A stretch of DNA of 9,975 nucleotides from JANMQK01 sp031370485 (GTDB lineage: Bacteria > Acidobacteriota > Polarisedimenticolia > Gp22-AA2). Both the position numbers and the translations under genes were made by a program. Within the stretch, counting starts at the first letter, position 1. Each line of letters begins with the position of its first letter. Of this stretch, positions 1 to 5,921 are shown one piece after another. A model generated the notes under the pieces. The model was given only the letters and a program-made list of their open reading frames with translations, was not told the origin of the DNA and ran no database searches. Where the stretch lies: positions 1-9,975 of the forward strand of contig JANMQK010000320.1 of NCBI GenBank assembly GCA_031370485.1, written 5' to 3'.

Positions 1-372
1 ATCACGCTCGGCACGCTGGTCGGCGCTGCCGGCATCAATTCCGGCGACACTGCCTGGATGCTGACCTCGACCGCACTGATTCTGCTGATGACGATTCCCG
101 GTCTTGCGCTGTTCTATGCCGGCATGGTCCGTCGCAAGAACGTGCTCGATACGATGGCGCACAGTTTCGTCACCACCTGCATCATCACGTTGCTGTGGGT
201 CGTGGCCGGCTACAGTCTGGCGTTCACGCCGGGCTCGGCATTCATCGGCGGCCTCGAGCGCTGGCTGTTGAACGGCATGCTGTACCTGAAAGCACGCGGC
301 TATTCCCGCGTGAAGAGCATGATCGGCGGCACAACGGCCTGGGTCCAAGAGGGGCTCCCGACCGAGCCTTGA
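1..372 (+). CDS. AmtB N-terminal part fused in frame to a rhodanese C-terminal part (5' partial)
   Basis: The frame is open from base 1, so the true start lies outside the window. The first ~92 codons match the start of ammonium transporters of the Amt/Mep family: an INSGDTAWML motif, a first membrane helix ending TIPGLALFYAGMVRRKNVL, and a second helix around ITLLWVVAGYSLAF followed by FIGGLERWLLNGM. At about nt 277-285 the homology stops. The remaining ~30 codons (YLKARGYSRVK, then GGTTAWVQEGLPTE) are the typical C-terminal end of a rhodanese domain, then TGA. The rhodanese active-site Cys loop is absent, and so are the other nine or so Amt helices with the ammonia-channel histidines. Neither activity should remain. 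It is either a real deletion that joined two genes or a misassembly; the sequence cannot say which. The two-part identity is well supported. Confidence 0.75.
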   Translation: MTLGTLVGAAGINSGDTAWMLTSTALILLMTIPGLALFYAGMVRRKNVLDTMAHSFVTTCIITLLWVVAGYSLAFTPGSAFIGGLERWLLNGMLYLKARGYSRVKSMIGGTTAWVQEGLPTEP

Positions 373-391
373 GCCACGCCGCGGCCGGCGG

Positions 392-400
392 TGGTACAAT
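392..400 (+). promoter_or_regulatory. Extended -10 promoter of the peroxiredoxin gene
   Basis: TGG-TACAAT forms an extended -10 (TGn plus 4-5 of 6 consensus bases) about 58 nt upstream of the peroxiredoxin start, just behind the stop of the preceding chimeric gene. No good -35 is seen at 17 bp. An extended -10 does not need a strong one. The position fits independent transcription of the peroxiredoxin. Confidence 0.4.
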
Positions 401-457
401 CAACCACCTTTCAATCCGTGCGCCGTTCCTCGGCGCTGAGATTTTTGGAGGTGCACC

Positions 458-1117
458 ATGGCACTGCGTATTGGGGACGTAGCTCCCGATTTCACGGCCC
501 AGACGACCCAGGGTCCGATCAAATTCCACGAGTGGATCGGCGACGGGTACGCCATCCTGTTCTCGCATCCGAAGGACTTCACGCCAGTCTGCACGACCGA
601 GCTCGGCTACATGGCAGGGCTCAAGCCGGAGTTCGAGAAGAGGCGTTGCAAGATCCTCGGCCTGAGCATCGACTCGGTCGACGATCACAAGAAGTGGTCC
701 AAGGACATCGAGGAGACCCAGGGACACGCCGTCAACTACCCGATGATCGGCGACACGGACCTCACGGTCGCAAAGCTCTACGACATGATTCACCCGAACG
801 CCACCGGCGAGGCCAAGGCGCGCACGGCCCAGGACAACGCCACCATCCGCTCCGTGTTCGTCATCGGGCCCGACAAGAAGATCAAGGCGACGCTGACCTA
901 CCCGATGAGCACCGGCCGCAATTTCGATGAGGTCCTGCGCCTGCTCGACTCGATCCAGCTCACCGCCAAGCACAGGGTCGCCACGCCGGTCAACTGGAAG
1001 CAGGGGCAGGACGTGATCATCGTCCCGGCGGTCAGCGACGATGAGGCGAAGCAGAAGTTCCCGGGCGGCTGGAAGGCGAAGAAACCCTACATCCGGGTCG
1101 TGCCGCAGCCGAGGTAG
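458..1117 (+). CDS. 1-Cys peroxiredoxin (Prx6-type, AhpC/TSA family)
   Basis: A 219-aa thiol peroxidase that reduces H2O2, organic hydroperoxides or peroxynitrite in the cytoplasm. The peroxidatic cysteine is C45 in the motif DFTPVCTTELG (residues 40-50), with the family Pro and Thr three and four residues before it. The downstream SIDSVDDHKKW (70-80) and NYPMIGD (93-99) motifs and the long C-terminal domain (TPVNWKQGQDVIIVPAVSDDEA, then FPGGW and KPYIR) are specific to the Prx6/1-Cys subfamily, whose usual length is 210-225 aa. C64 is the only other cysteine and is not at the resolving position of typical 2-Cys enzymes, so reduction probably comes from an external thiol. The ATG is set by GGAGGT at 447-452, five bases upstream. 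It is monocistronic here. Family assignment is firm; the preferred substrate is not visible. Confidence 0.95.
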   Translation: MALRIGDVAPDFTAQTTQGPIKFHEWIGDGYAILFSHPKDFTPVCTTELGYMAGLKPEFEKRRCKILGLSIDSVDDHKKWSKDIEETQGHAVNYPMIGDTDLTVAKLYDMIHPNATGEAKARTAQDNATIRSVFVIGPDKKIKATLTYPMSTGRNFDEVLRLLDSIQLTAKHRVATPVNWKQGQDVIIVPAVSDDEAKQKFPGGWKAKKPYIRVVPQPR

Positions 1118-1325
1118 GGCGCCCGGGCGGCGACCCCCGAGGGTTCACCGAGGGCGCTCACCCCGCCGCACACCAAAGGCATCCGCAGAACGCGCGGCAC
1201 GCCCTCGCTGCCCGATCCGGCGACCGGTGTCGGGCGGTGCTACGTCGCCATGGGGCTACGGGGGCGCGCGCCGGAGGCTCACCTTCGGGCCCATTGCGGT
1301 CACCAACCTCCACGGGGCCCGCAAG
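1118..1325. other. Gap with no gene seen
   Basis: The stretch between the peroxiredoxin stop and the first recombinase-tail copy is very GC-rich and open in several frames, but no frame has recognisable protein motifs. A short direct repeat (CCGAGGGTTCACCGAGGG, near 1137-1155) lies shortly after the peroxiredoxin stop. No hairpin followed by a T-run was found, so the peroxiredoxin terminator is not evident. Confidence 0.4.
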
Positions 1326-1427
1326 GACATGTTCCTGCAGCGGTTCGCGAGGCAGGTCTCGCCGCTGACGGCGACCAAGCACCCTTCGGGCCAGGAGATC
1401 TGGGAAAGCGTCCGAAGGTTGCCGTGC
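1326..1427 (+). pseudogene. Degenerate tyrosine-recombinase C-terminal tail, copy 1
   Basis: Reading from 1326 gives MFLQRFARQVSPLTA, then KHPSGQEIWESVRRLPC. The same pattern recurs in two other places in the window (FLxQRFA..VSPLT..THPSxQEMWExVRxLPC). The VSxxTxxxYTHxS shape is what the last helix and catalytic-tyrosine region of phage-type integrases looks like (TT..YTH.S). In this copy the Tyr position is changed (ATKHPS). It lacks the 3-nt codon present after FL in the other copies and has no stop right after the final Cys. No upstream recombinase sequence (Arg-box, HxxR) is seen, so only the tail is present. The repeat is seen directly; naming it an integrase tail is inference. Confidence 0.5.
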
Positions 1428-1468
1428 CGGCGAGAACTCGACTGGCCGATGCCAGCATCTACACTCCA

Positions 1469-1660
1469 TCAGCCTTGAGGTCCCACCTTCCCTGTCCCAC
1501 GGCACAGCTCGCAGCGCCCAGAACCTTGACAGGCTCTGCAGGGGACGGGACGCGTCAACCTCAGTCCCCTTCTCTGGATCACACGCATCCCTGTGCCGCT
1601 GCACGCGTGGCAGCGACCCGAGCCCTTGCAGATGAAGCAGACCTCGGTTTTCTCTTCCAC
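1469..1660 (-). CDS. 63-aa mini zinc-finger protein with four DnaJ-type CxxCxGxG knuckles
   Basis: A tiny protein made almost only of metal-binding knuckles: CFICKGSG (8-15), CHACSGTG (17-24), CRACQGSG (41-48) and CELCRGTG (50-57). The spacing resembles the cysteine-rich domain of DnaJ, where four CxxCxGxG motifs bind two zinc ions. It has no J domain and no substrate-binding domain. The start is GTG at 1658-1660 with a weak AGGG about nine bases upstream; no in-frame ATG precedes the first knuckle. It lies between recombinase-tail copies 1 and 2 on the opposite strand. It is related in style to the gene at 3581-3808. Possible roles include a redox or protein-folding helper or a nucleic-acid-binding ribbon; none is shown. 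Two Zn sites are expected from family knowledge. The regular four-knuckle pattern makes chance coding unlikely. Confidence 0.75.
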   Translation of the reverse strand: MEEKTEVCFICKGSGRCHACSGTGMRVIQRRGLRLTRPVPCRACQGSGRCELCRGTGKVGPQG

Positions 1661-1828
1661 CGTCGCCCTGGAGAGTAGCTTCGGCGATTGCCGCGCCTTG
1701 TGTTGGGGAGGCGCTGTTGGTTAGTCCGGCGCCTGCGAGCAGTCAGGCCTCTACTCTCCCTCCCACCAGCATTCTACGTCCTTGGGTGATGGACAGTCGT
1801 ATACGTCCGATGACGCTTGAAGGACCCG

Positions 1829-1933
1829 TTCCTGTCGCAACGATTCACCAGGGACCCGAGCCCGTTGACGATGGTGTCCACGCATCCCTCGGATCAGGAA
1901 ATGTGGGAGAATGTCAGGAAGCCCGCGTGCTAG
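1829..1933 (+). pseudogene. Degenerate tyrosine-recombinase C-terminal tail, copy 2
   Basis: This frame encodes FLSQRFTRDPSPLTMV, then STHPSDQEMWENVRK and PAC before a TAG at 1931-1933. It aligns residue for residue with copies 1 and 3; the catalytic Tyr position is Ser here (VSTHPS). The frame is closed by TGA at 1787 and 1811 just upstream, so no longer recombinase ORF exists. It ends 14 bases before the GTG of the next gene. The repeat is seen directly; the family name is inferred. Confidence 0.5.
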
Positions 1934-1947
1934 CCAAAGAGGTCCCC

Positions 1948-2262
1948 GTGGTTTACAAGATCATCAGATATGTGGCAGCGTCAGAGATACTGGGTGCAAC
2001 ACCGGGCAAGGCGGGGGGCAACATCGCGGTCGTCGTGGATGACCTAGGAAATGAGGTCCGGATGACTGCCGCCCAGTACCGCACCCAAGAGTTCGCCAAA
2101 ATCCGCGCTCTTGAACTATGGCAGGAGGTCAGGTTCCTTCAACCGACCGAGATCCATCCCGACGACTTCAGAACGCTCTATCCTGAGCTGGCCGACCTTA
2201 GTGACGTTGAAATCAGGAGACGACTGGAGCGGGTCTCCAGTGCGGCTCGCACGGGGCCCTAG
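1948..2262 (+). CDS. Unrecognised 104-aa protein
   Basis: I do not recognise this family. The part that reads like a protein begins at VVYKIIRYVAASEILGATPG and ends in a charged helix, LADLSDVEIRRRLERV. A middle segment, GGNIAVVVDDLGNEVRMTAAQY, looks like a beta-hairpin followed by a helix. The GTG at 1948 is preceded by AAAGAGG with five bases of spacing, and it sits just after the TAG of recombinase-tail copy 2. The same frame stays open upstream to a TTG at 1717 with a good GGGGAGG in front of it (181 aa), but the extra 77 residues are low in protein character and overlap the tail copy, so the shorter start is preferred. It is isolated, with no same-strand partner downstream. Two hairpins lie at its 3' end. 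Confidence 0.55.
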   Translation: MVYKIIRYVAASEILGATPGKAGGNIAVVVDDLGNEVRMTAAQYRTQEFAKIRALELWQEVRFLQPTEIHPDDFRTLYPELADLSDVEIRRRLERVSSAARTGP

Positions 2263-2283
2263 CCTGGGTTTCGTGCTAGGCCC
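2254..2283 (+). terminator. Hairpin overlapping the stop of the 104-aa gene
   Basis: GGGCC-C-TAGC pairs with GCTA-GGCCC around an 11-nt loop (9 bp with one bulged C) and covers the TAG stop. A second perfect 6-bp hairpin, CTGGAG-CGGGT-CTCCAG, lies at 2224-2240. No T-run follows, so a factor-independent terminator is possible but weak. Confidence 0.3.
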
Positions 2284-2316
2284 GTTAAGCGGGTACGTTC
2301 CCCCTCGGGCACTTTC

Positions 2317-2423
2317 TTCCTGGCGCAGCGGTTTGCGATGCACGTCTCGCCGCTCAGAACACCGGTTACACGCATCCGAGTGAGCAGGAGATGTTTGACC
2401 AAATCCGGCCGCTGCCCTGTTGA
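2317..2423 (+). pseudogene. Degenerate tyrosine-recombinase C-terminal tail, copy 3 (frameshifted)
   Basis: The first half reads FLAQRFAMHVSPLRTPV in one frame. A shift near 2360-2367 moves the second half to another frame as YTHPSEQEMFDQIRPLPC and TGA (2421-2423). This copy keeps the Tyr of the YTH motif, which in tyrosine recombinases is the nucleophile, but the frameshift and the missing N-terminal catalytic region make it non-functional. The flanking sequence holds no other part of a recombinase. It lies between the 104-aa gene and the convergent mreB gene. Confidence 0.5.
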
Positions 2424-2509
2424 GTCCTGTGTCTGGCCATTCTCGGCTGTGGAGGGTATTGGGGCAATCGTGTGTCTTCGAATACACAGATCCCATTTAT
2501 TTGCGGCCT

Positions 2510-3541
2510 TCAGTCGATGGAAATCCTCCGGAGAAGATTGAAGTCGTCCAGCATTTTCCCCGTACCCAGCACCACGGCGGCCAGGGGATCATCGGCCACG
2601 GAAACAGGCAGGTTCGTCTCTTCCCGGAGCCGCTTGTCCAGGTTCTTCAGAAGCGAGCCGCCCCCCGTGAGCACGATCCCCTTGTCCACGATGTCTGCCG
2701 AAAGCTCGGGCGGCGTCTGCTCCAGCGCCATGTGCACCGCCTCGATAATGTTGGAGACCGTCTCGGACAGGGCCTCCCGGATCTCTGCGTCGGAAATCAC
2801 CAGGGTCTTGGGGATCCCCTCCACCAGGTCGCGCCCCTTGATCTCCATCGTGAGCTCCTCGTCCAGGGGAAAGGCGGACCCGATGTGGATCTTAATCGCC
2901 TCCGCCGTCCTCTCTCCCACCATGAGGTTGTACTTCCGCTTGATGTACTGGACGATGTCTTCGTCCATCCTGTTGCCGGCGATCCGGACCGATCGGCTGT
3001 AGACGATGCCGGACATGGAAATCACGGCCACGTCGGTGGTGCCGCCGCCGATGTCCACCACCATGTTGCCGGTGGGCTCCGTGACCGGGAGCCCGGCTCC
3101 CAACGCCGCCATCATGGCCTGCTCCACCAGGTAAACCTCGGAAGCTTTGGCCCGGTAGGCACAGTCCTTGACAGCCCGCTTTTCCACCGGCGTGATCTCC
3201 GACGGCACCCCGATGACGATCCGGGGACGCACTCCCAGGGAGCGGTTGTGGGCCTTCTTGATGAAATGGTCCAGCATCTTCTCGGTGTGCTCGAAGTCGG
3301 CGATGACGCCGTCCTTCATGGGACGGATGGCGATGATGTTCCCTGGCGTTCTCCCGAGCATCTCCTTCGCCTCTTTGCCGACCGCCTCTACCCTCCCCGT
3401 CTTCTGATTCACGGCGATGATGGAGGGCTCGCAGACCACAATTCCCTTTCCCTGGACGTAGACCAGGGTGTTGGCGGTGCCCAGATCGATAGCCAGATCG
3501 TTCGAAAGAAGACTCAAAATCGATCTCGGGCTCCACTTCAT
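2510..3541 (-). CDS. mreB: Rod shape-determining protein MreB
   Basis: A bacterial actin that polymerises with ATP on the inner face of the cytoplasmic membrane and guides the lateral cell-wall synthesis machinery. At 343 aa it has normal length. Actin-fold signatures are all present: phosphate-1 loop NDLAIDLGTANT (14-25), the conserved IRPMKDGVIADF (72-83), connect-1 VEQAMMAALGAG (139-150), phosphate-2 loop DIGGGTTD (163-170) and adenosine motif GIVLTGGGSLL (288-298). The start is ATG at 3541 with GGAGAGGTG about nine bases upstream. The usual partners mreC and mreD are not downstream; instead a mini zinc-finger gene lies 39 bp upstream in the same direction, possibly co-transcribed. Whether this is the organism's main mreB or an extra copy cannot be told from the window. 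Confidence 0.97.
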   Translation of the reverse strand: MKWSPRSILSLLSNDLAIDLGTANTLVYVQGKGIVVCEPSIIAVNQKTGRVEAVGKEAKEMLGRTPGNIIAIRPMKDGVIADFEHTEKMLDHFIKKAHNRSLGVRPRIVIGVPSEITPVEKRAVKDCAYRAKASEVYLVEQAMMAALGAGLPVTEPTGNMVVDIGGGTTDVAVISMSGIVYSRSVRIAGNRMDEDIVQYIKRKYNLMVGERTAEAIKIHIGSAFPLDEELTMEIKGRDLVEGIPKTLVISDAEIREALSETVSNIIEAVHMALEQTPPELSADIVDKGIVLTGGGSLLKNLDKRLREETNLPVSVADDPLAAVVLGTGKMLDDFNLLRRISID

Positions 3542-3580
3542 GCCGCCACACCTCTCCGTCTAATGGTCGCCGCCAGTTCC

Positions 3581-3808
3581 TCACTCGTTCAGAGCCGCCT
3601 CAGGTGCGGTTACCCCCCCCTTGTCGGGCTTCCGCCGATCCCTCCATCCTGTCTCGAGGCAGAGGGCACATTTGCCGGTGCCTTCACATTCACGGCAGGT
3701 TCGTGGTTTGGCTCGCCGCCCCGGGATGAACTCATACCCTCCGCAGCGGTGGCACTGGCCGGAACCGAAGCCAAATGGACGAGCGGTCGGCGAAGAAGCC
3801 AACTCCAT
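3581..3808 (-). CDS. 75-aa mini zinc-finger protein upstream of mreB
   Basis: It contains three CxxC knuckles: CHRC (19-22), CRECEGTG (38-45) and CALCLETG (47-54). The last pair resembles the second half of the 63-aa protein at 1469-1660 (CRACQGSGRCELCRGTG), so the two belong to one style of DnaJ-cysteine-rich mini protein. Here one knuckle lacks its partner, so perhaps only one full zinc site plus a lone CxxC remains. The ATG at 3808 has no good Shine-Dalgarno sequence. Another ATG at 3891, in a different frame, does have AAAGGA in front and begins MNFGFDESLLRAY. A one-base frameshift joining that start to the zinc-finger frame is therefore possible. The stop is 39 bp before mreB, which suggests co-transcription. 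Function unknown. Confidence 0.6.
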   Translation of the reverse strand: MELASSPTARPFGFGSGQCHRCGGYEFIPGRRAKPRTCRECEGTGKCALCLETGWRDRRKPDKGGVTAPEAALNE

Positions 3809-4103
3809 CCCGCGCGCATCGGATTGGCTGGGAGGGCAAACCGGCTCGGAGTGTAGGCCCGTAGCAGAGATTCGTCAAACCCGAAATTCATGTCCGGTCC
3901 TTTGTCGGGGGACCTCGAATTGAAAGGGCGGATCACTCCAGGGAAGCCTGGAAAATCTCACCAAGCTGGAAGGGTCGGCGAGACATGTAAGCCCATTGAC
4001 CACGACGCACGCACCCGAGCGACCAGGACCTCTGGGCGAGCGTTCGTCGACTGGACTGCTGACCGGATCGGGGTTGCCGGACGCTGTCTCACTGCTCCCT
4101 GGG
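3809..4103. other. Gap between the zinc-finger gene and the beta-propeller gene
   Basis: Apart from the alternative upstream start for the zinc-finger gene at 3891, I see no convincing gene here. Several short frames are open but show no motifs. No fourth copy of the recombinase-tail repeat and no clear terminator were found. It should contain the promoter for the minus-strand zinc-finger/mreB pair and the 3' end of the beta-propeller transcript. Confidence 0.4.
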
Positions 4104-5129
4104 TTACGGGTCGAGGACGAGCAACGTGAATGTCCCCGGCACGATGCTGGGCCGGGGGTGCGGTTGATCCGCGGTTGAAGCCGGCGGTGGCCCGAGATCG
4201 GCGGTGACGGAATAGATGCGATGCGTCTTCTCATCGAGTGCCATAGTGCGGGCGCCCTTCCGCGTGCCCACATTCGCCACCATGCGAAACTGGGCAGGCG
4301 TGTCTTCGTGCACTACCGTCAGCGTCCCATCTCCGTTCGAGGCGAAGGCCAACTGAGTGCCCGGGTCGAAGGCACACCCATCGACGCCCTCCCCGATCGG
4401 TACGGTGGTCACCAGCCTGCCAGCGGTCGCGTCGGAGATCGCCATCACCTTGTTCCGGCAGCCGCTGAACAGCCTGTGATGCGCGCGGTCGATGGCGAGG
4501 CCAGTCGGTGACTCGCAAGGCGCGAGCGACCACTGACGGGTGACCTGCATGGCCGCTGCGTCGATCTCGGCCACGGAGCCCTTGTCCTCCAGGTTCACGT
4601 ACAGCTTGCCGTCCCCGGCCGTGACGGCGAACTCGGGCTTTCCCCCGAGGTCGATCGTGGCGATCCGCTTGCCCGACGCGGCATCGATCACGGCTGAGGA
4701 GCCAGCGTCCCCGTTGAATGTGAAGATGTGCTTCGACGCCGGGTCGTAGAGGATGGCGTCAGCATCTGGTGCGGCCGGCATTTGCCCGAGCACCTTCAGG
4801 GTCCCGAGATCGAACATCGTGACGGTGCCATCGCGGCCCGAAGTGGCGAAGCCGTGTCCGGTGTCGTACGCGAACGCGACACCGTGAGCGCCATTCAGAC
4901 CCGGGATCTCGCCGAGCACCTTGCCGTTGTCGGGGTCGACGATCATTACGCGCGTCTCCCGCGCAATGAACAGCCGGTGGCCGGCGGCATCGAAGGCGAG
5001 GTAGTCCCACCTCCCTTCCCCGCCGAGCGTGATGCTCTTGGCAACGTGGTAGAACGGCGGCGTGCCAGACAGGACGGCGCCACATAGTAGCAAGGCGCTA
5101 CATGAAAGTATCCGATACAGCCTATTCAT
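4104..5129 (-). CDS. Secreted YVTN/YncE-like beta-propeller protein
   Basis: 341 aa with an N-terminal signal peptide (basic MNRLYR, then the hydrophobic ILSCSALLLCGAVLSG), so it acts outside the cytoplasmic membrane. The rest is a chain of about seven 40-45-residue blade repeats of the YVTN type. Each blade pairs a value phrase such as YLAFDAAGHRLFIA (43-56), GHGFATSGRDGTVTMFD (91-107) or FASNGDGTLTVV with a turn such as DPDNGKVLGEI. Such proteins form a disc that binds ligands or other proteins; many are of unknown function and some bind DNA (YncE) or sit near quinoprotein or metal-resistance genes. No enzyme signature is seen. The ATG at 5129 has AAGGGGG six bases upstream. The basic 106-aa gene ends 32 bp upstream on the same strand, so the two may be one unit. 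Confidence 0.85.
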   Translation of the reverse strand: MNRLYRILSCSALLLCGAVLSGTPPFYHVAKSITLGGEGRWDYLAFDAAGHRLFIARETRVMIVDPDNGKVLGEIPGLNGAHGVAFAYDTGHGFATSGRDGTVTMFDLGTLKVLGQMPAAPDADAILYDPASKHIFTFNGDAGSSAVIDAASGKRIATIDLGGKPEFAVTAGDGKLYVNLEDKGSVAEIDAAAMQVTRQWSLAPCESPTGLAIDRAHHRLFSGCRNKVMAISDATAGRLVTTVPIGEGVDGCAFDPGTQLAFASNGDGTLTVVHEDTPAQFRMVANVGTRKGARTMALDEKTHRIYSVTADLGPPPASTADQPHPRPSIVPGTFTLLVLDP

Positions 5130-5161
5130 GGTTGCCCCCTTCGAAGAAAACCGATAAGCCT

Positions 5162-5482
5162 CTATACCTGAGCAAGCCTCCTCGCCCGCGCAATCGCCAC
5201 CCTCACCCCCTTCGCCTCCCGAGTCTTTCTGACCTGCGCCTTCTGCCTGGGCTTCAGTTGGCGGATGTACCCGATGTAGCGCCCGTGGAGCTTCAGCGCG
5301 GCCCGACGCTGCGGGGACAGATGGAGCGTCCGGCGAACTGGCGCCCGCTTCTGGACGCGTCCGTCACCTTCGCCCGATGACAGCATGGGGCCCAGGCGAC
5401 GGAGAGATTTGTCGAGCGCCCTGAGGCTGCGGCGCAGGTTCAGGATCTCGTTGGCGACTTGACTGCGGCGAGGGTGTGGCAA
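5162..5482 (-). CDS. Highly basic 106-aa protein, TTG start
   Basis: Very rich in Arg and Lys with few acidic residues. It has an amphipathic helix at 8-32 (VANEILNLRRSLRALDKSLRRL), a flexible linker (33-50) and a C-terminal basic region, LSPQRRAALKLHGRYIGYIR (55-74), ending in KAQVRKTREAKGVRVAIARA (81-100). This composition suggests nucleic-acid or ribosome binding in the cytoplasm; that is inference. I do not recognise a named family. The TTG at 5480-5482 is chosen because a strong GGGAGG lies six bases before it. It is followed 32 bp later by the secreted beta-propeller gene and preceded 64 bp earlier by the 62-aa gene, all on one strand. Confidence 0.7.
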   Translation of the reverse strand: MPHPRRSQVANEILNLRRSLRALDKSLRRLGPMLSSGEGDGRVQKRAPVRRTLHLSPQRRAALKLHGRYIGYIRQLKPRQKAQVRKTREAKGVRVAIARARRLAQV

Positions 5483-5546
5483 GACTGTCCTCCCGGGTTA
5501 GGAGAAACTGTACGAAAAGGTGGCGAATTAGCCAGACACGACAAGT

Positions 5547-5735
5547 CTACGTCATCGACCCGCCGTCCCATTCGTGCTTCGGGTCGGGGACGAATGTGAC
5601 GCCTTCGTCTCGGATGGTGACAAGCCATCCGCCGGGAATCCCGGCTCGCCGGATACGATCGTCAAGGAGCTCCAGCTTGAAGCCTTTTGTGGGCACCTTC
5701 TCGAAGACAAAAACTTTGGATTCGGTTTGTGTCAT
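5547..5735 (-). CDS. Small 62-aa hypothetical protein
   Basis: The ATG at 5735 is preceded by a near-perfect AGGAGG four bases upstream, which fixes this start although the frame is open further up. The protein is compact and mixed in charge: VFVFEKVPTKGFKLELLDD (8-26), then AGIPGGWLVTIRDEGVTFVP (31-50). This looks like a small beta-rich domain. It has no signal peptide, cysteines or membrane segment. I do not recognise a family. A GTTAAAC sequence fitting the GTTRRRY core of integron sites lies 22 bases upstream of the ATG (minus strand, 5757-5763). Confidence 0.7.
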   Translation of the reverse strand: MTQTESKVFVFEKVPTKGFKLELLDDRIRRAGIPGGWLVTIRDEGVTFVPDPKHEWDGGSMT

Positions 5736-5811
5736 GCGCCCTCCTGAGTGATCCGAGTTTAACCAGACATTAATCGAAACTCTCCGCCGTCTGGATCGCG
5801 CATCGTGATTC

Positions 5812-5920
5812 ACGCAACGGGAGCCCGTCTCACGCTCCGCATCAAGCGCGGTGGGCGCACACCCGACCCGACGGCTCTGCACCTACCAGCCCGCCCGCCG
5901 TCGTGGGCATGCGGTTGGTA
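5812..5920 (-). repeat. attC-like element behind the immunity gene
   Basis: It begins one base after the Imm8 stop. On the minus strand it opens with TACCAAC and may close with GTTGCGT, giving AAC/GTT ends 109 nt apart. Inside are inverted segments GACGGC/GCCGTC (5897-5902 with 5870-5875) and CCGCAT/ATGCGG (5909-5914 with 5837-5842). The 24 nt at 5893-5916 match 21 of 24 bases of 6356-6379, which lies close behind the stop of the 239-aa gene. This placement and folding resemble integron attC sites, but the RYYYAAC core is imperfect. A better right-hand core, GTTAAAC, lies further on at 5757-5763 and would make the site 164 nt. The name is tentative; the repeat itself is seen. Confidence 0.35.
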
Positions 5921-5921
5921 T

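Noticed and set aside
242..973. Minus-strand ORF of 243 codons
   Set aside because: It lies antisense to the chimeric gene and the peroxiredoxin, whose motifs are unambiguous.
1158..1604. Minus-strand ORF of 148 codons
   Set aside because: It overlaps the zinc-finger gene and recombinase-tail copy 1 and shows no motifs.
1717..1947. Upstream extension of the 104-aa gene from a TTG with GGGGAGG
   Set aside because: The ribosome site is good, but the extra 77 residues overlap recombinase-tail copy 2 in another frame and do not look like protein.
2420..3856. Long + strand ORF of 478 codons
   Set aside because: It is the antisense of mreB and the zinc-finger gene; its His/Asp/Arg-rich translation is typical of the opposite strand of a GC-rich gene.
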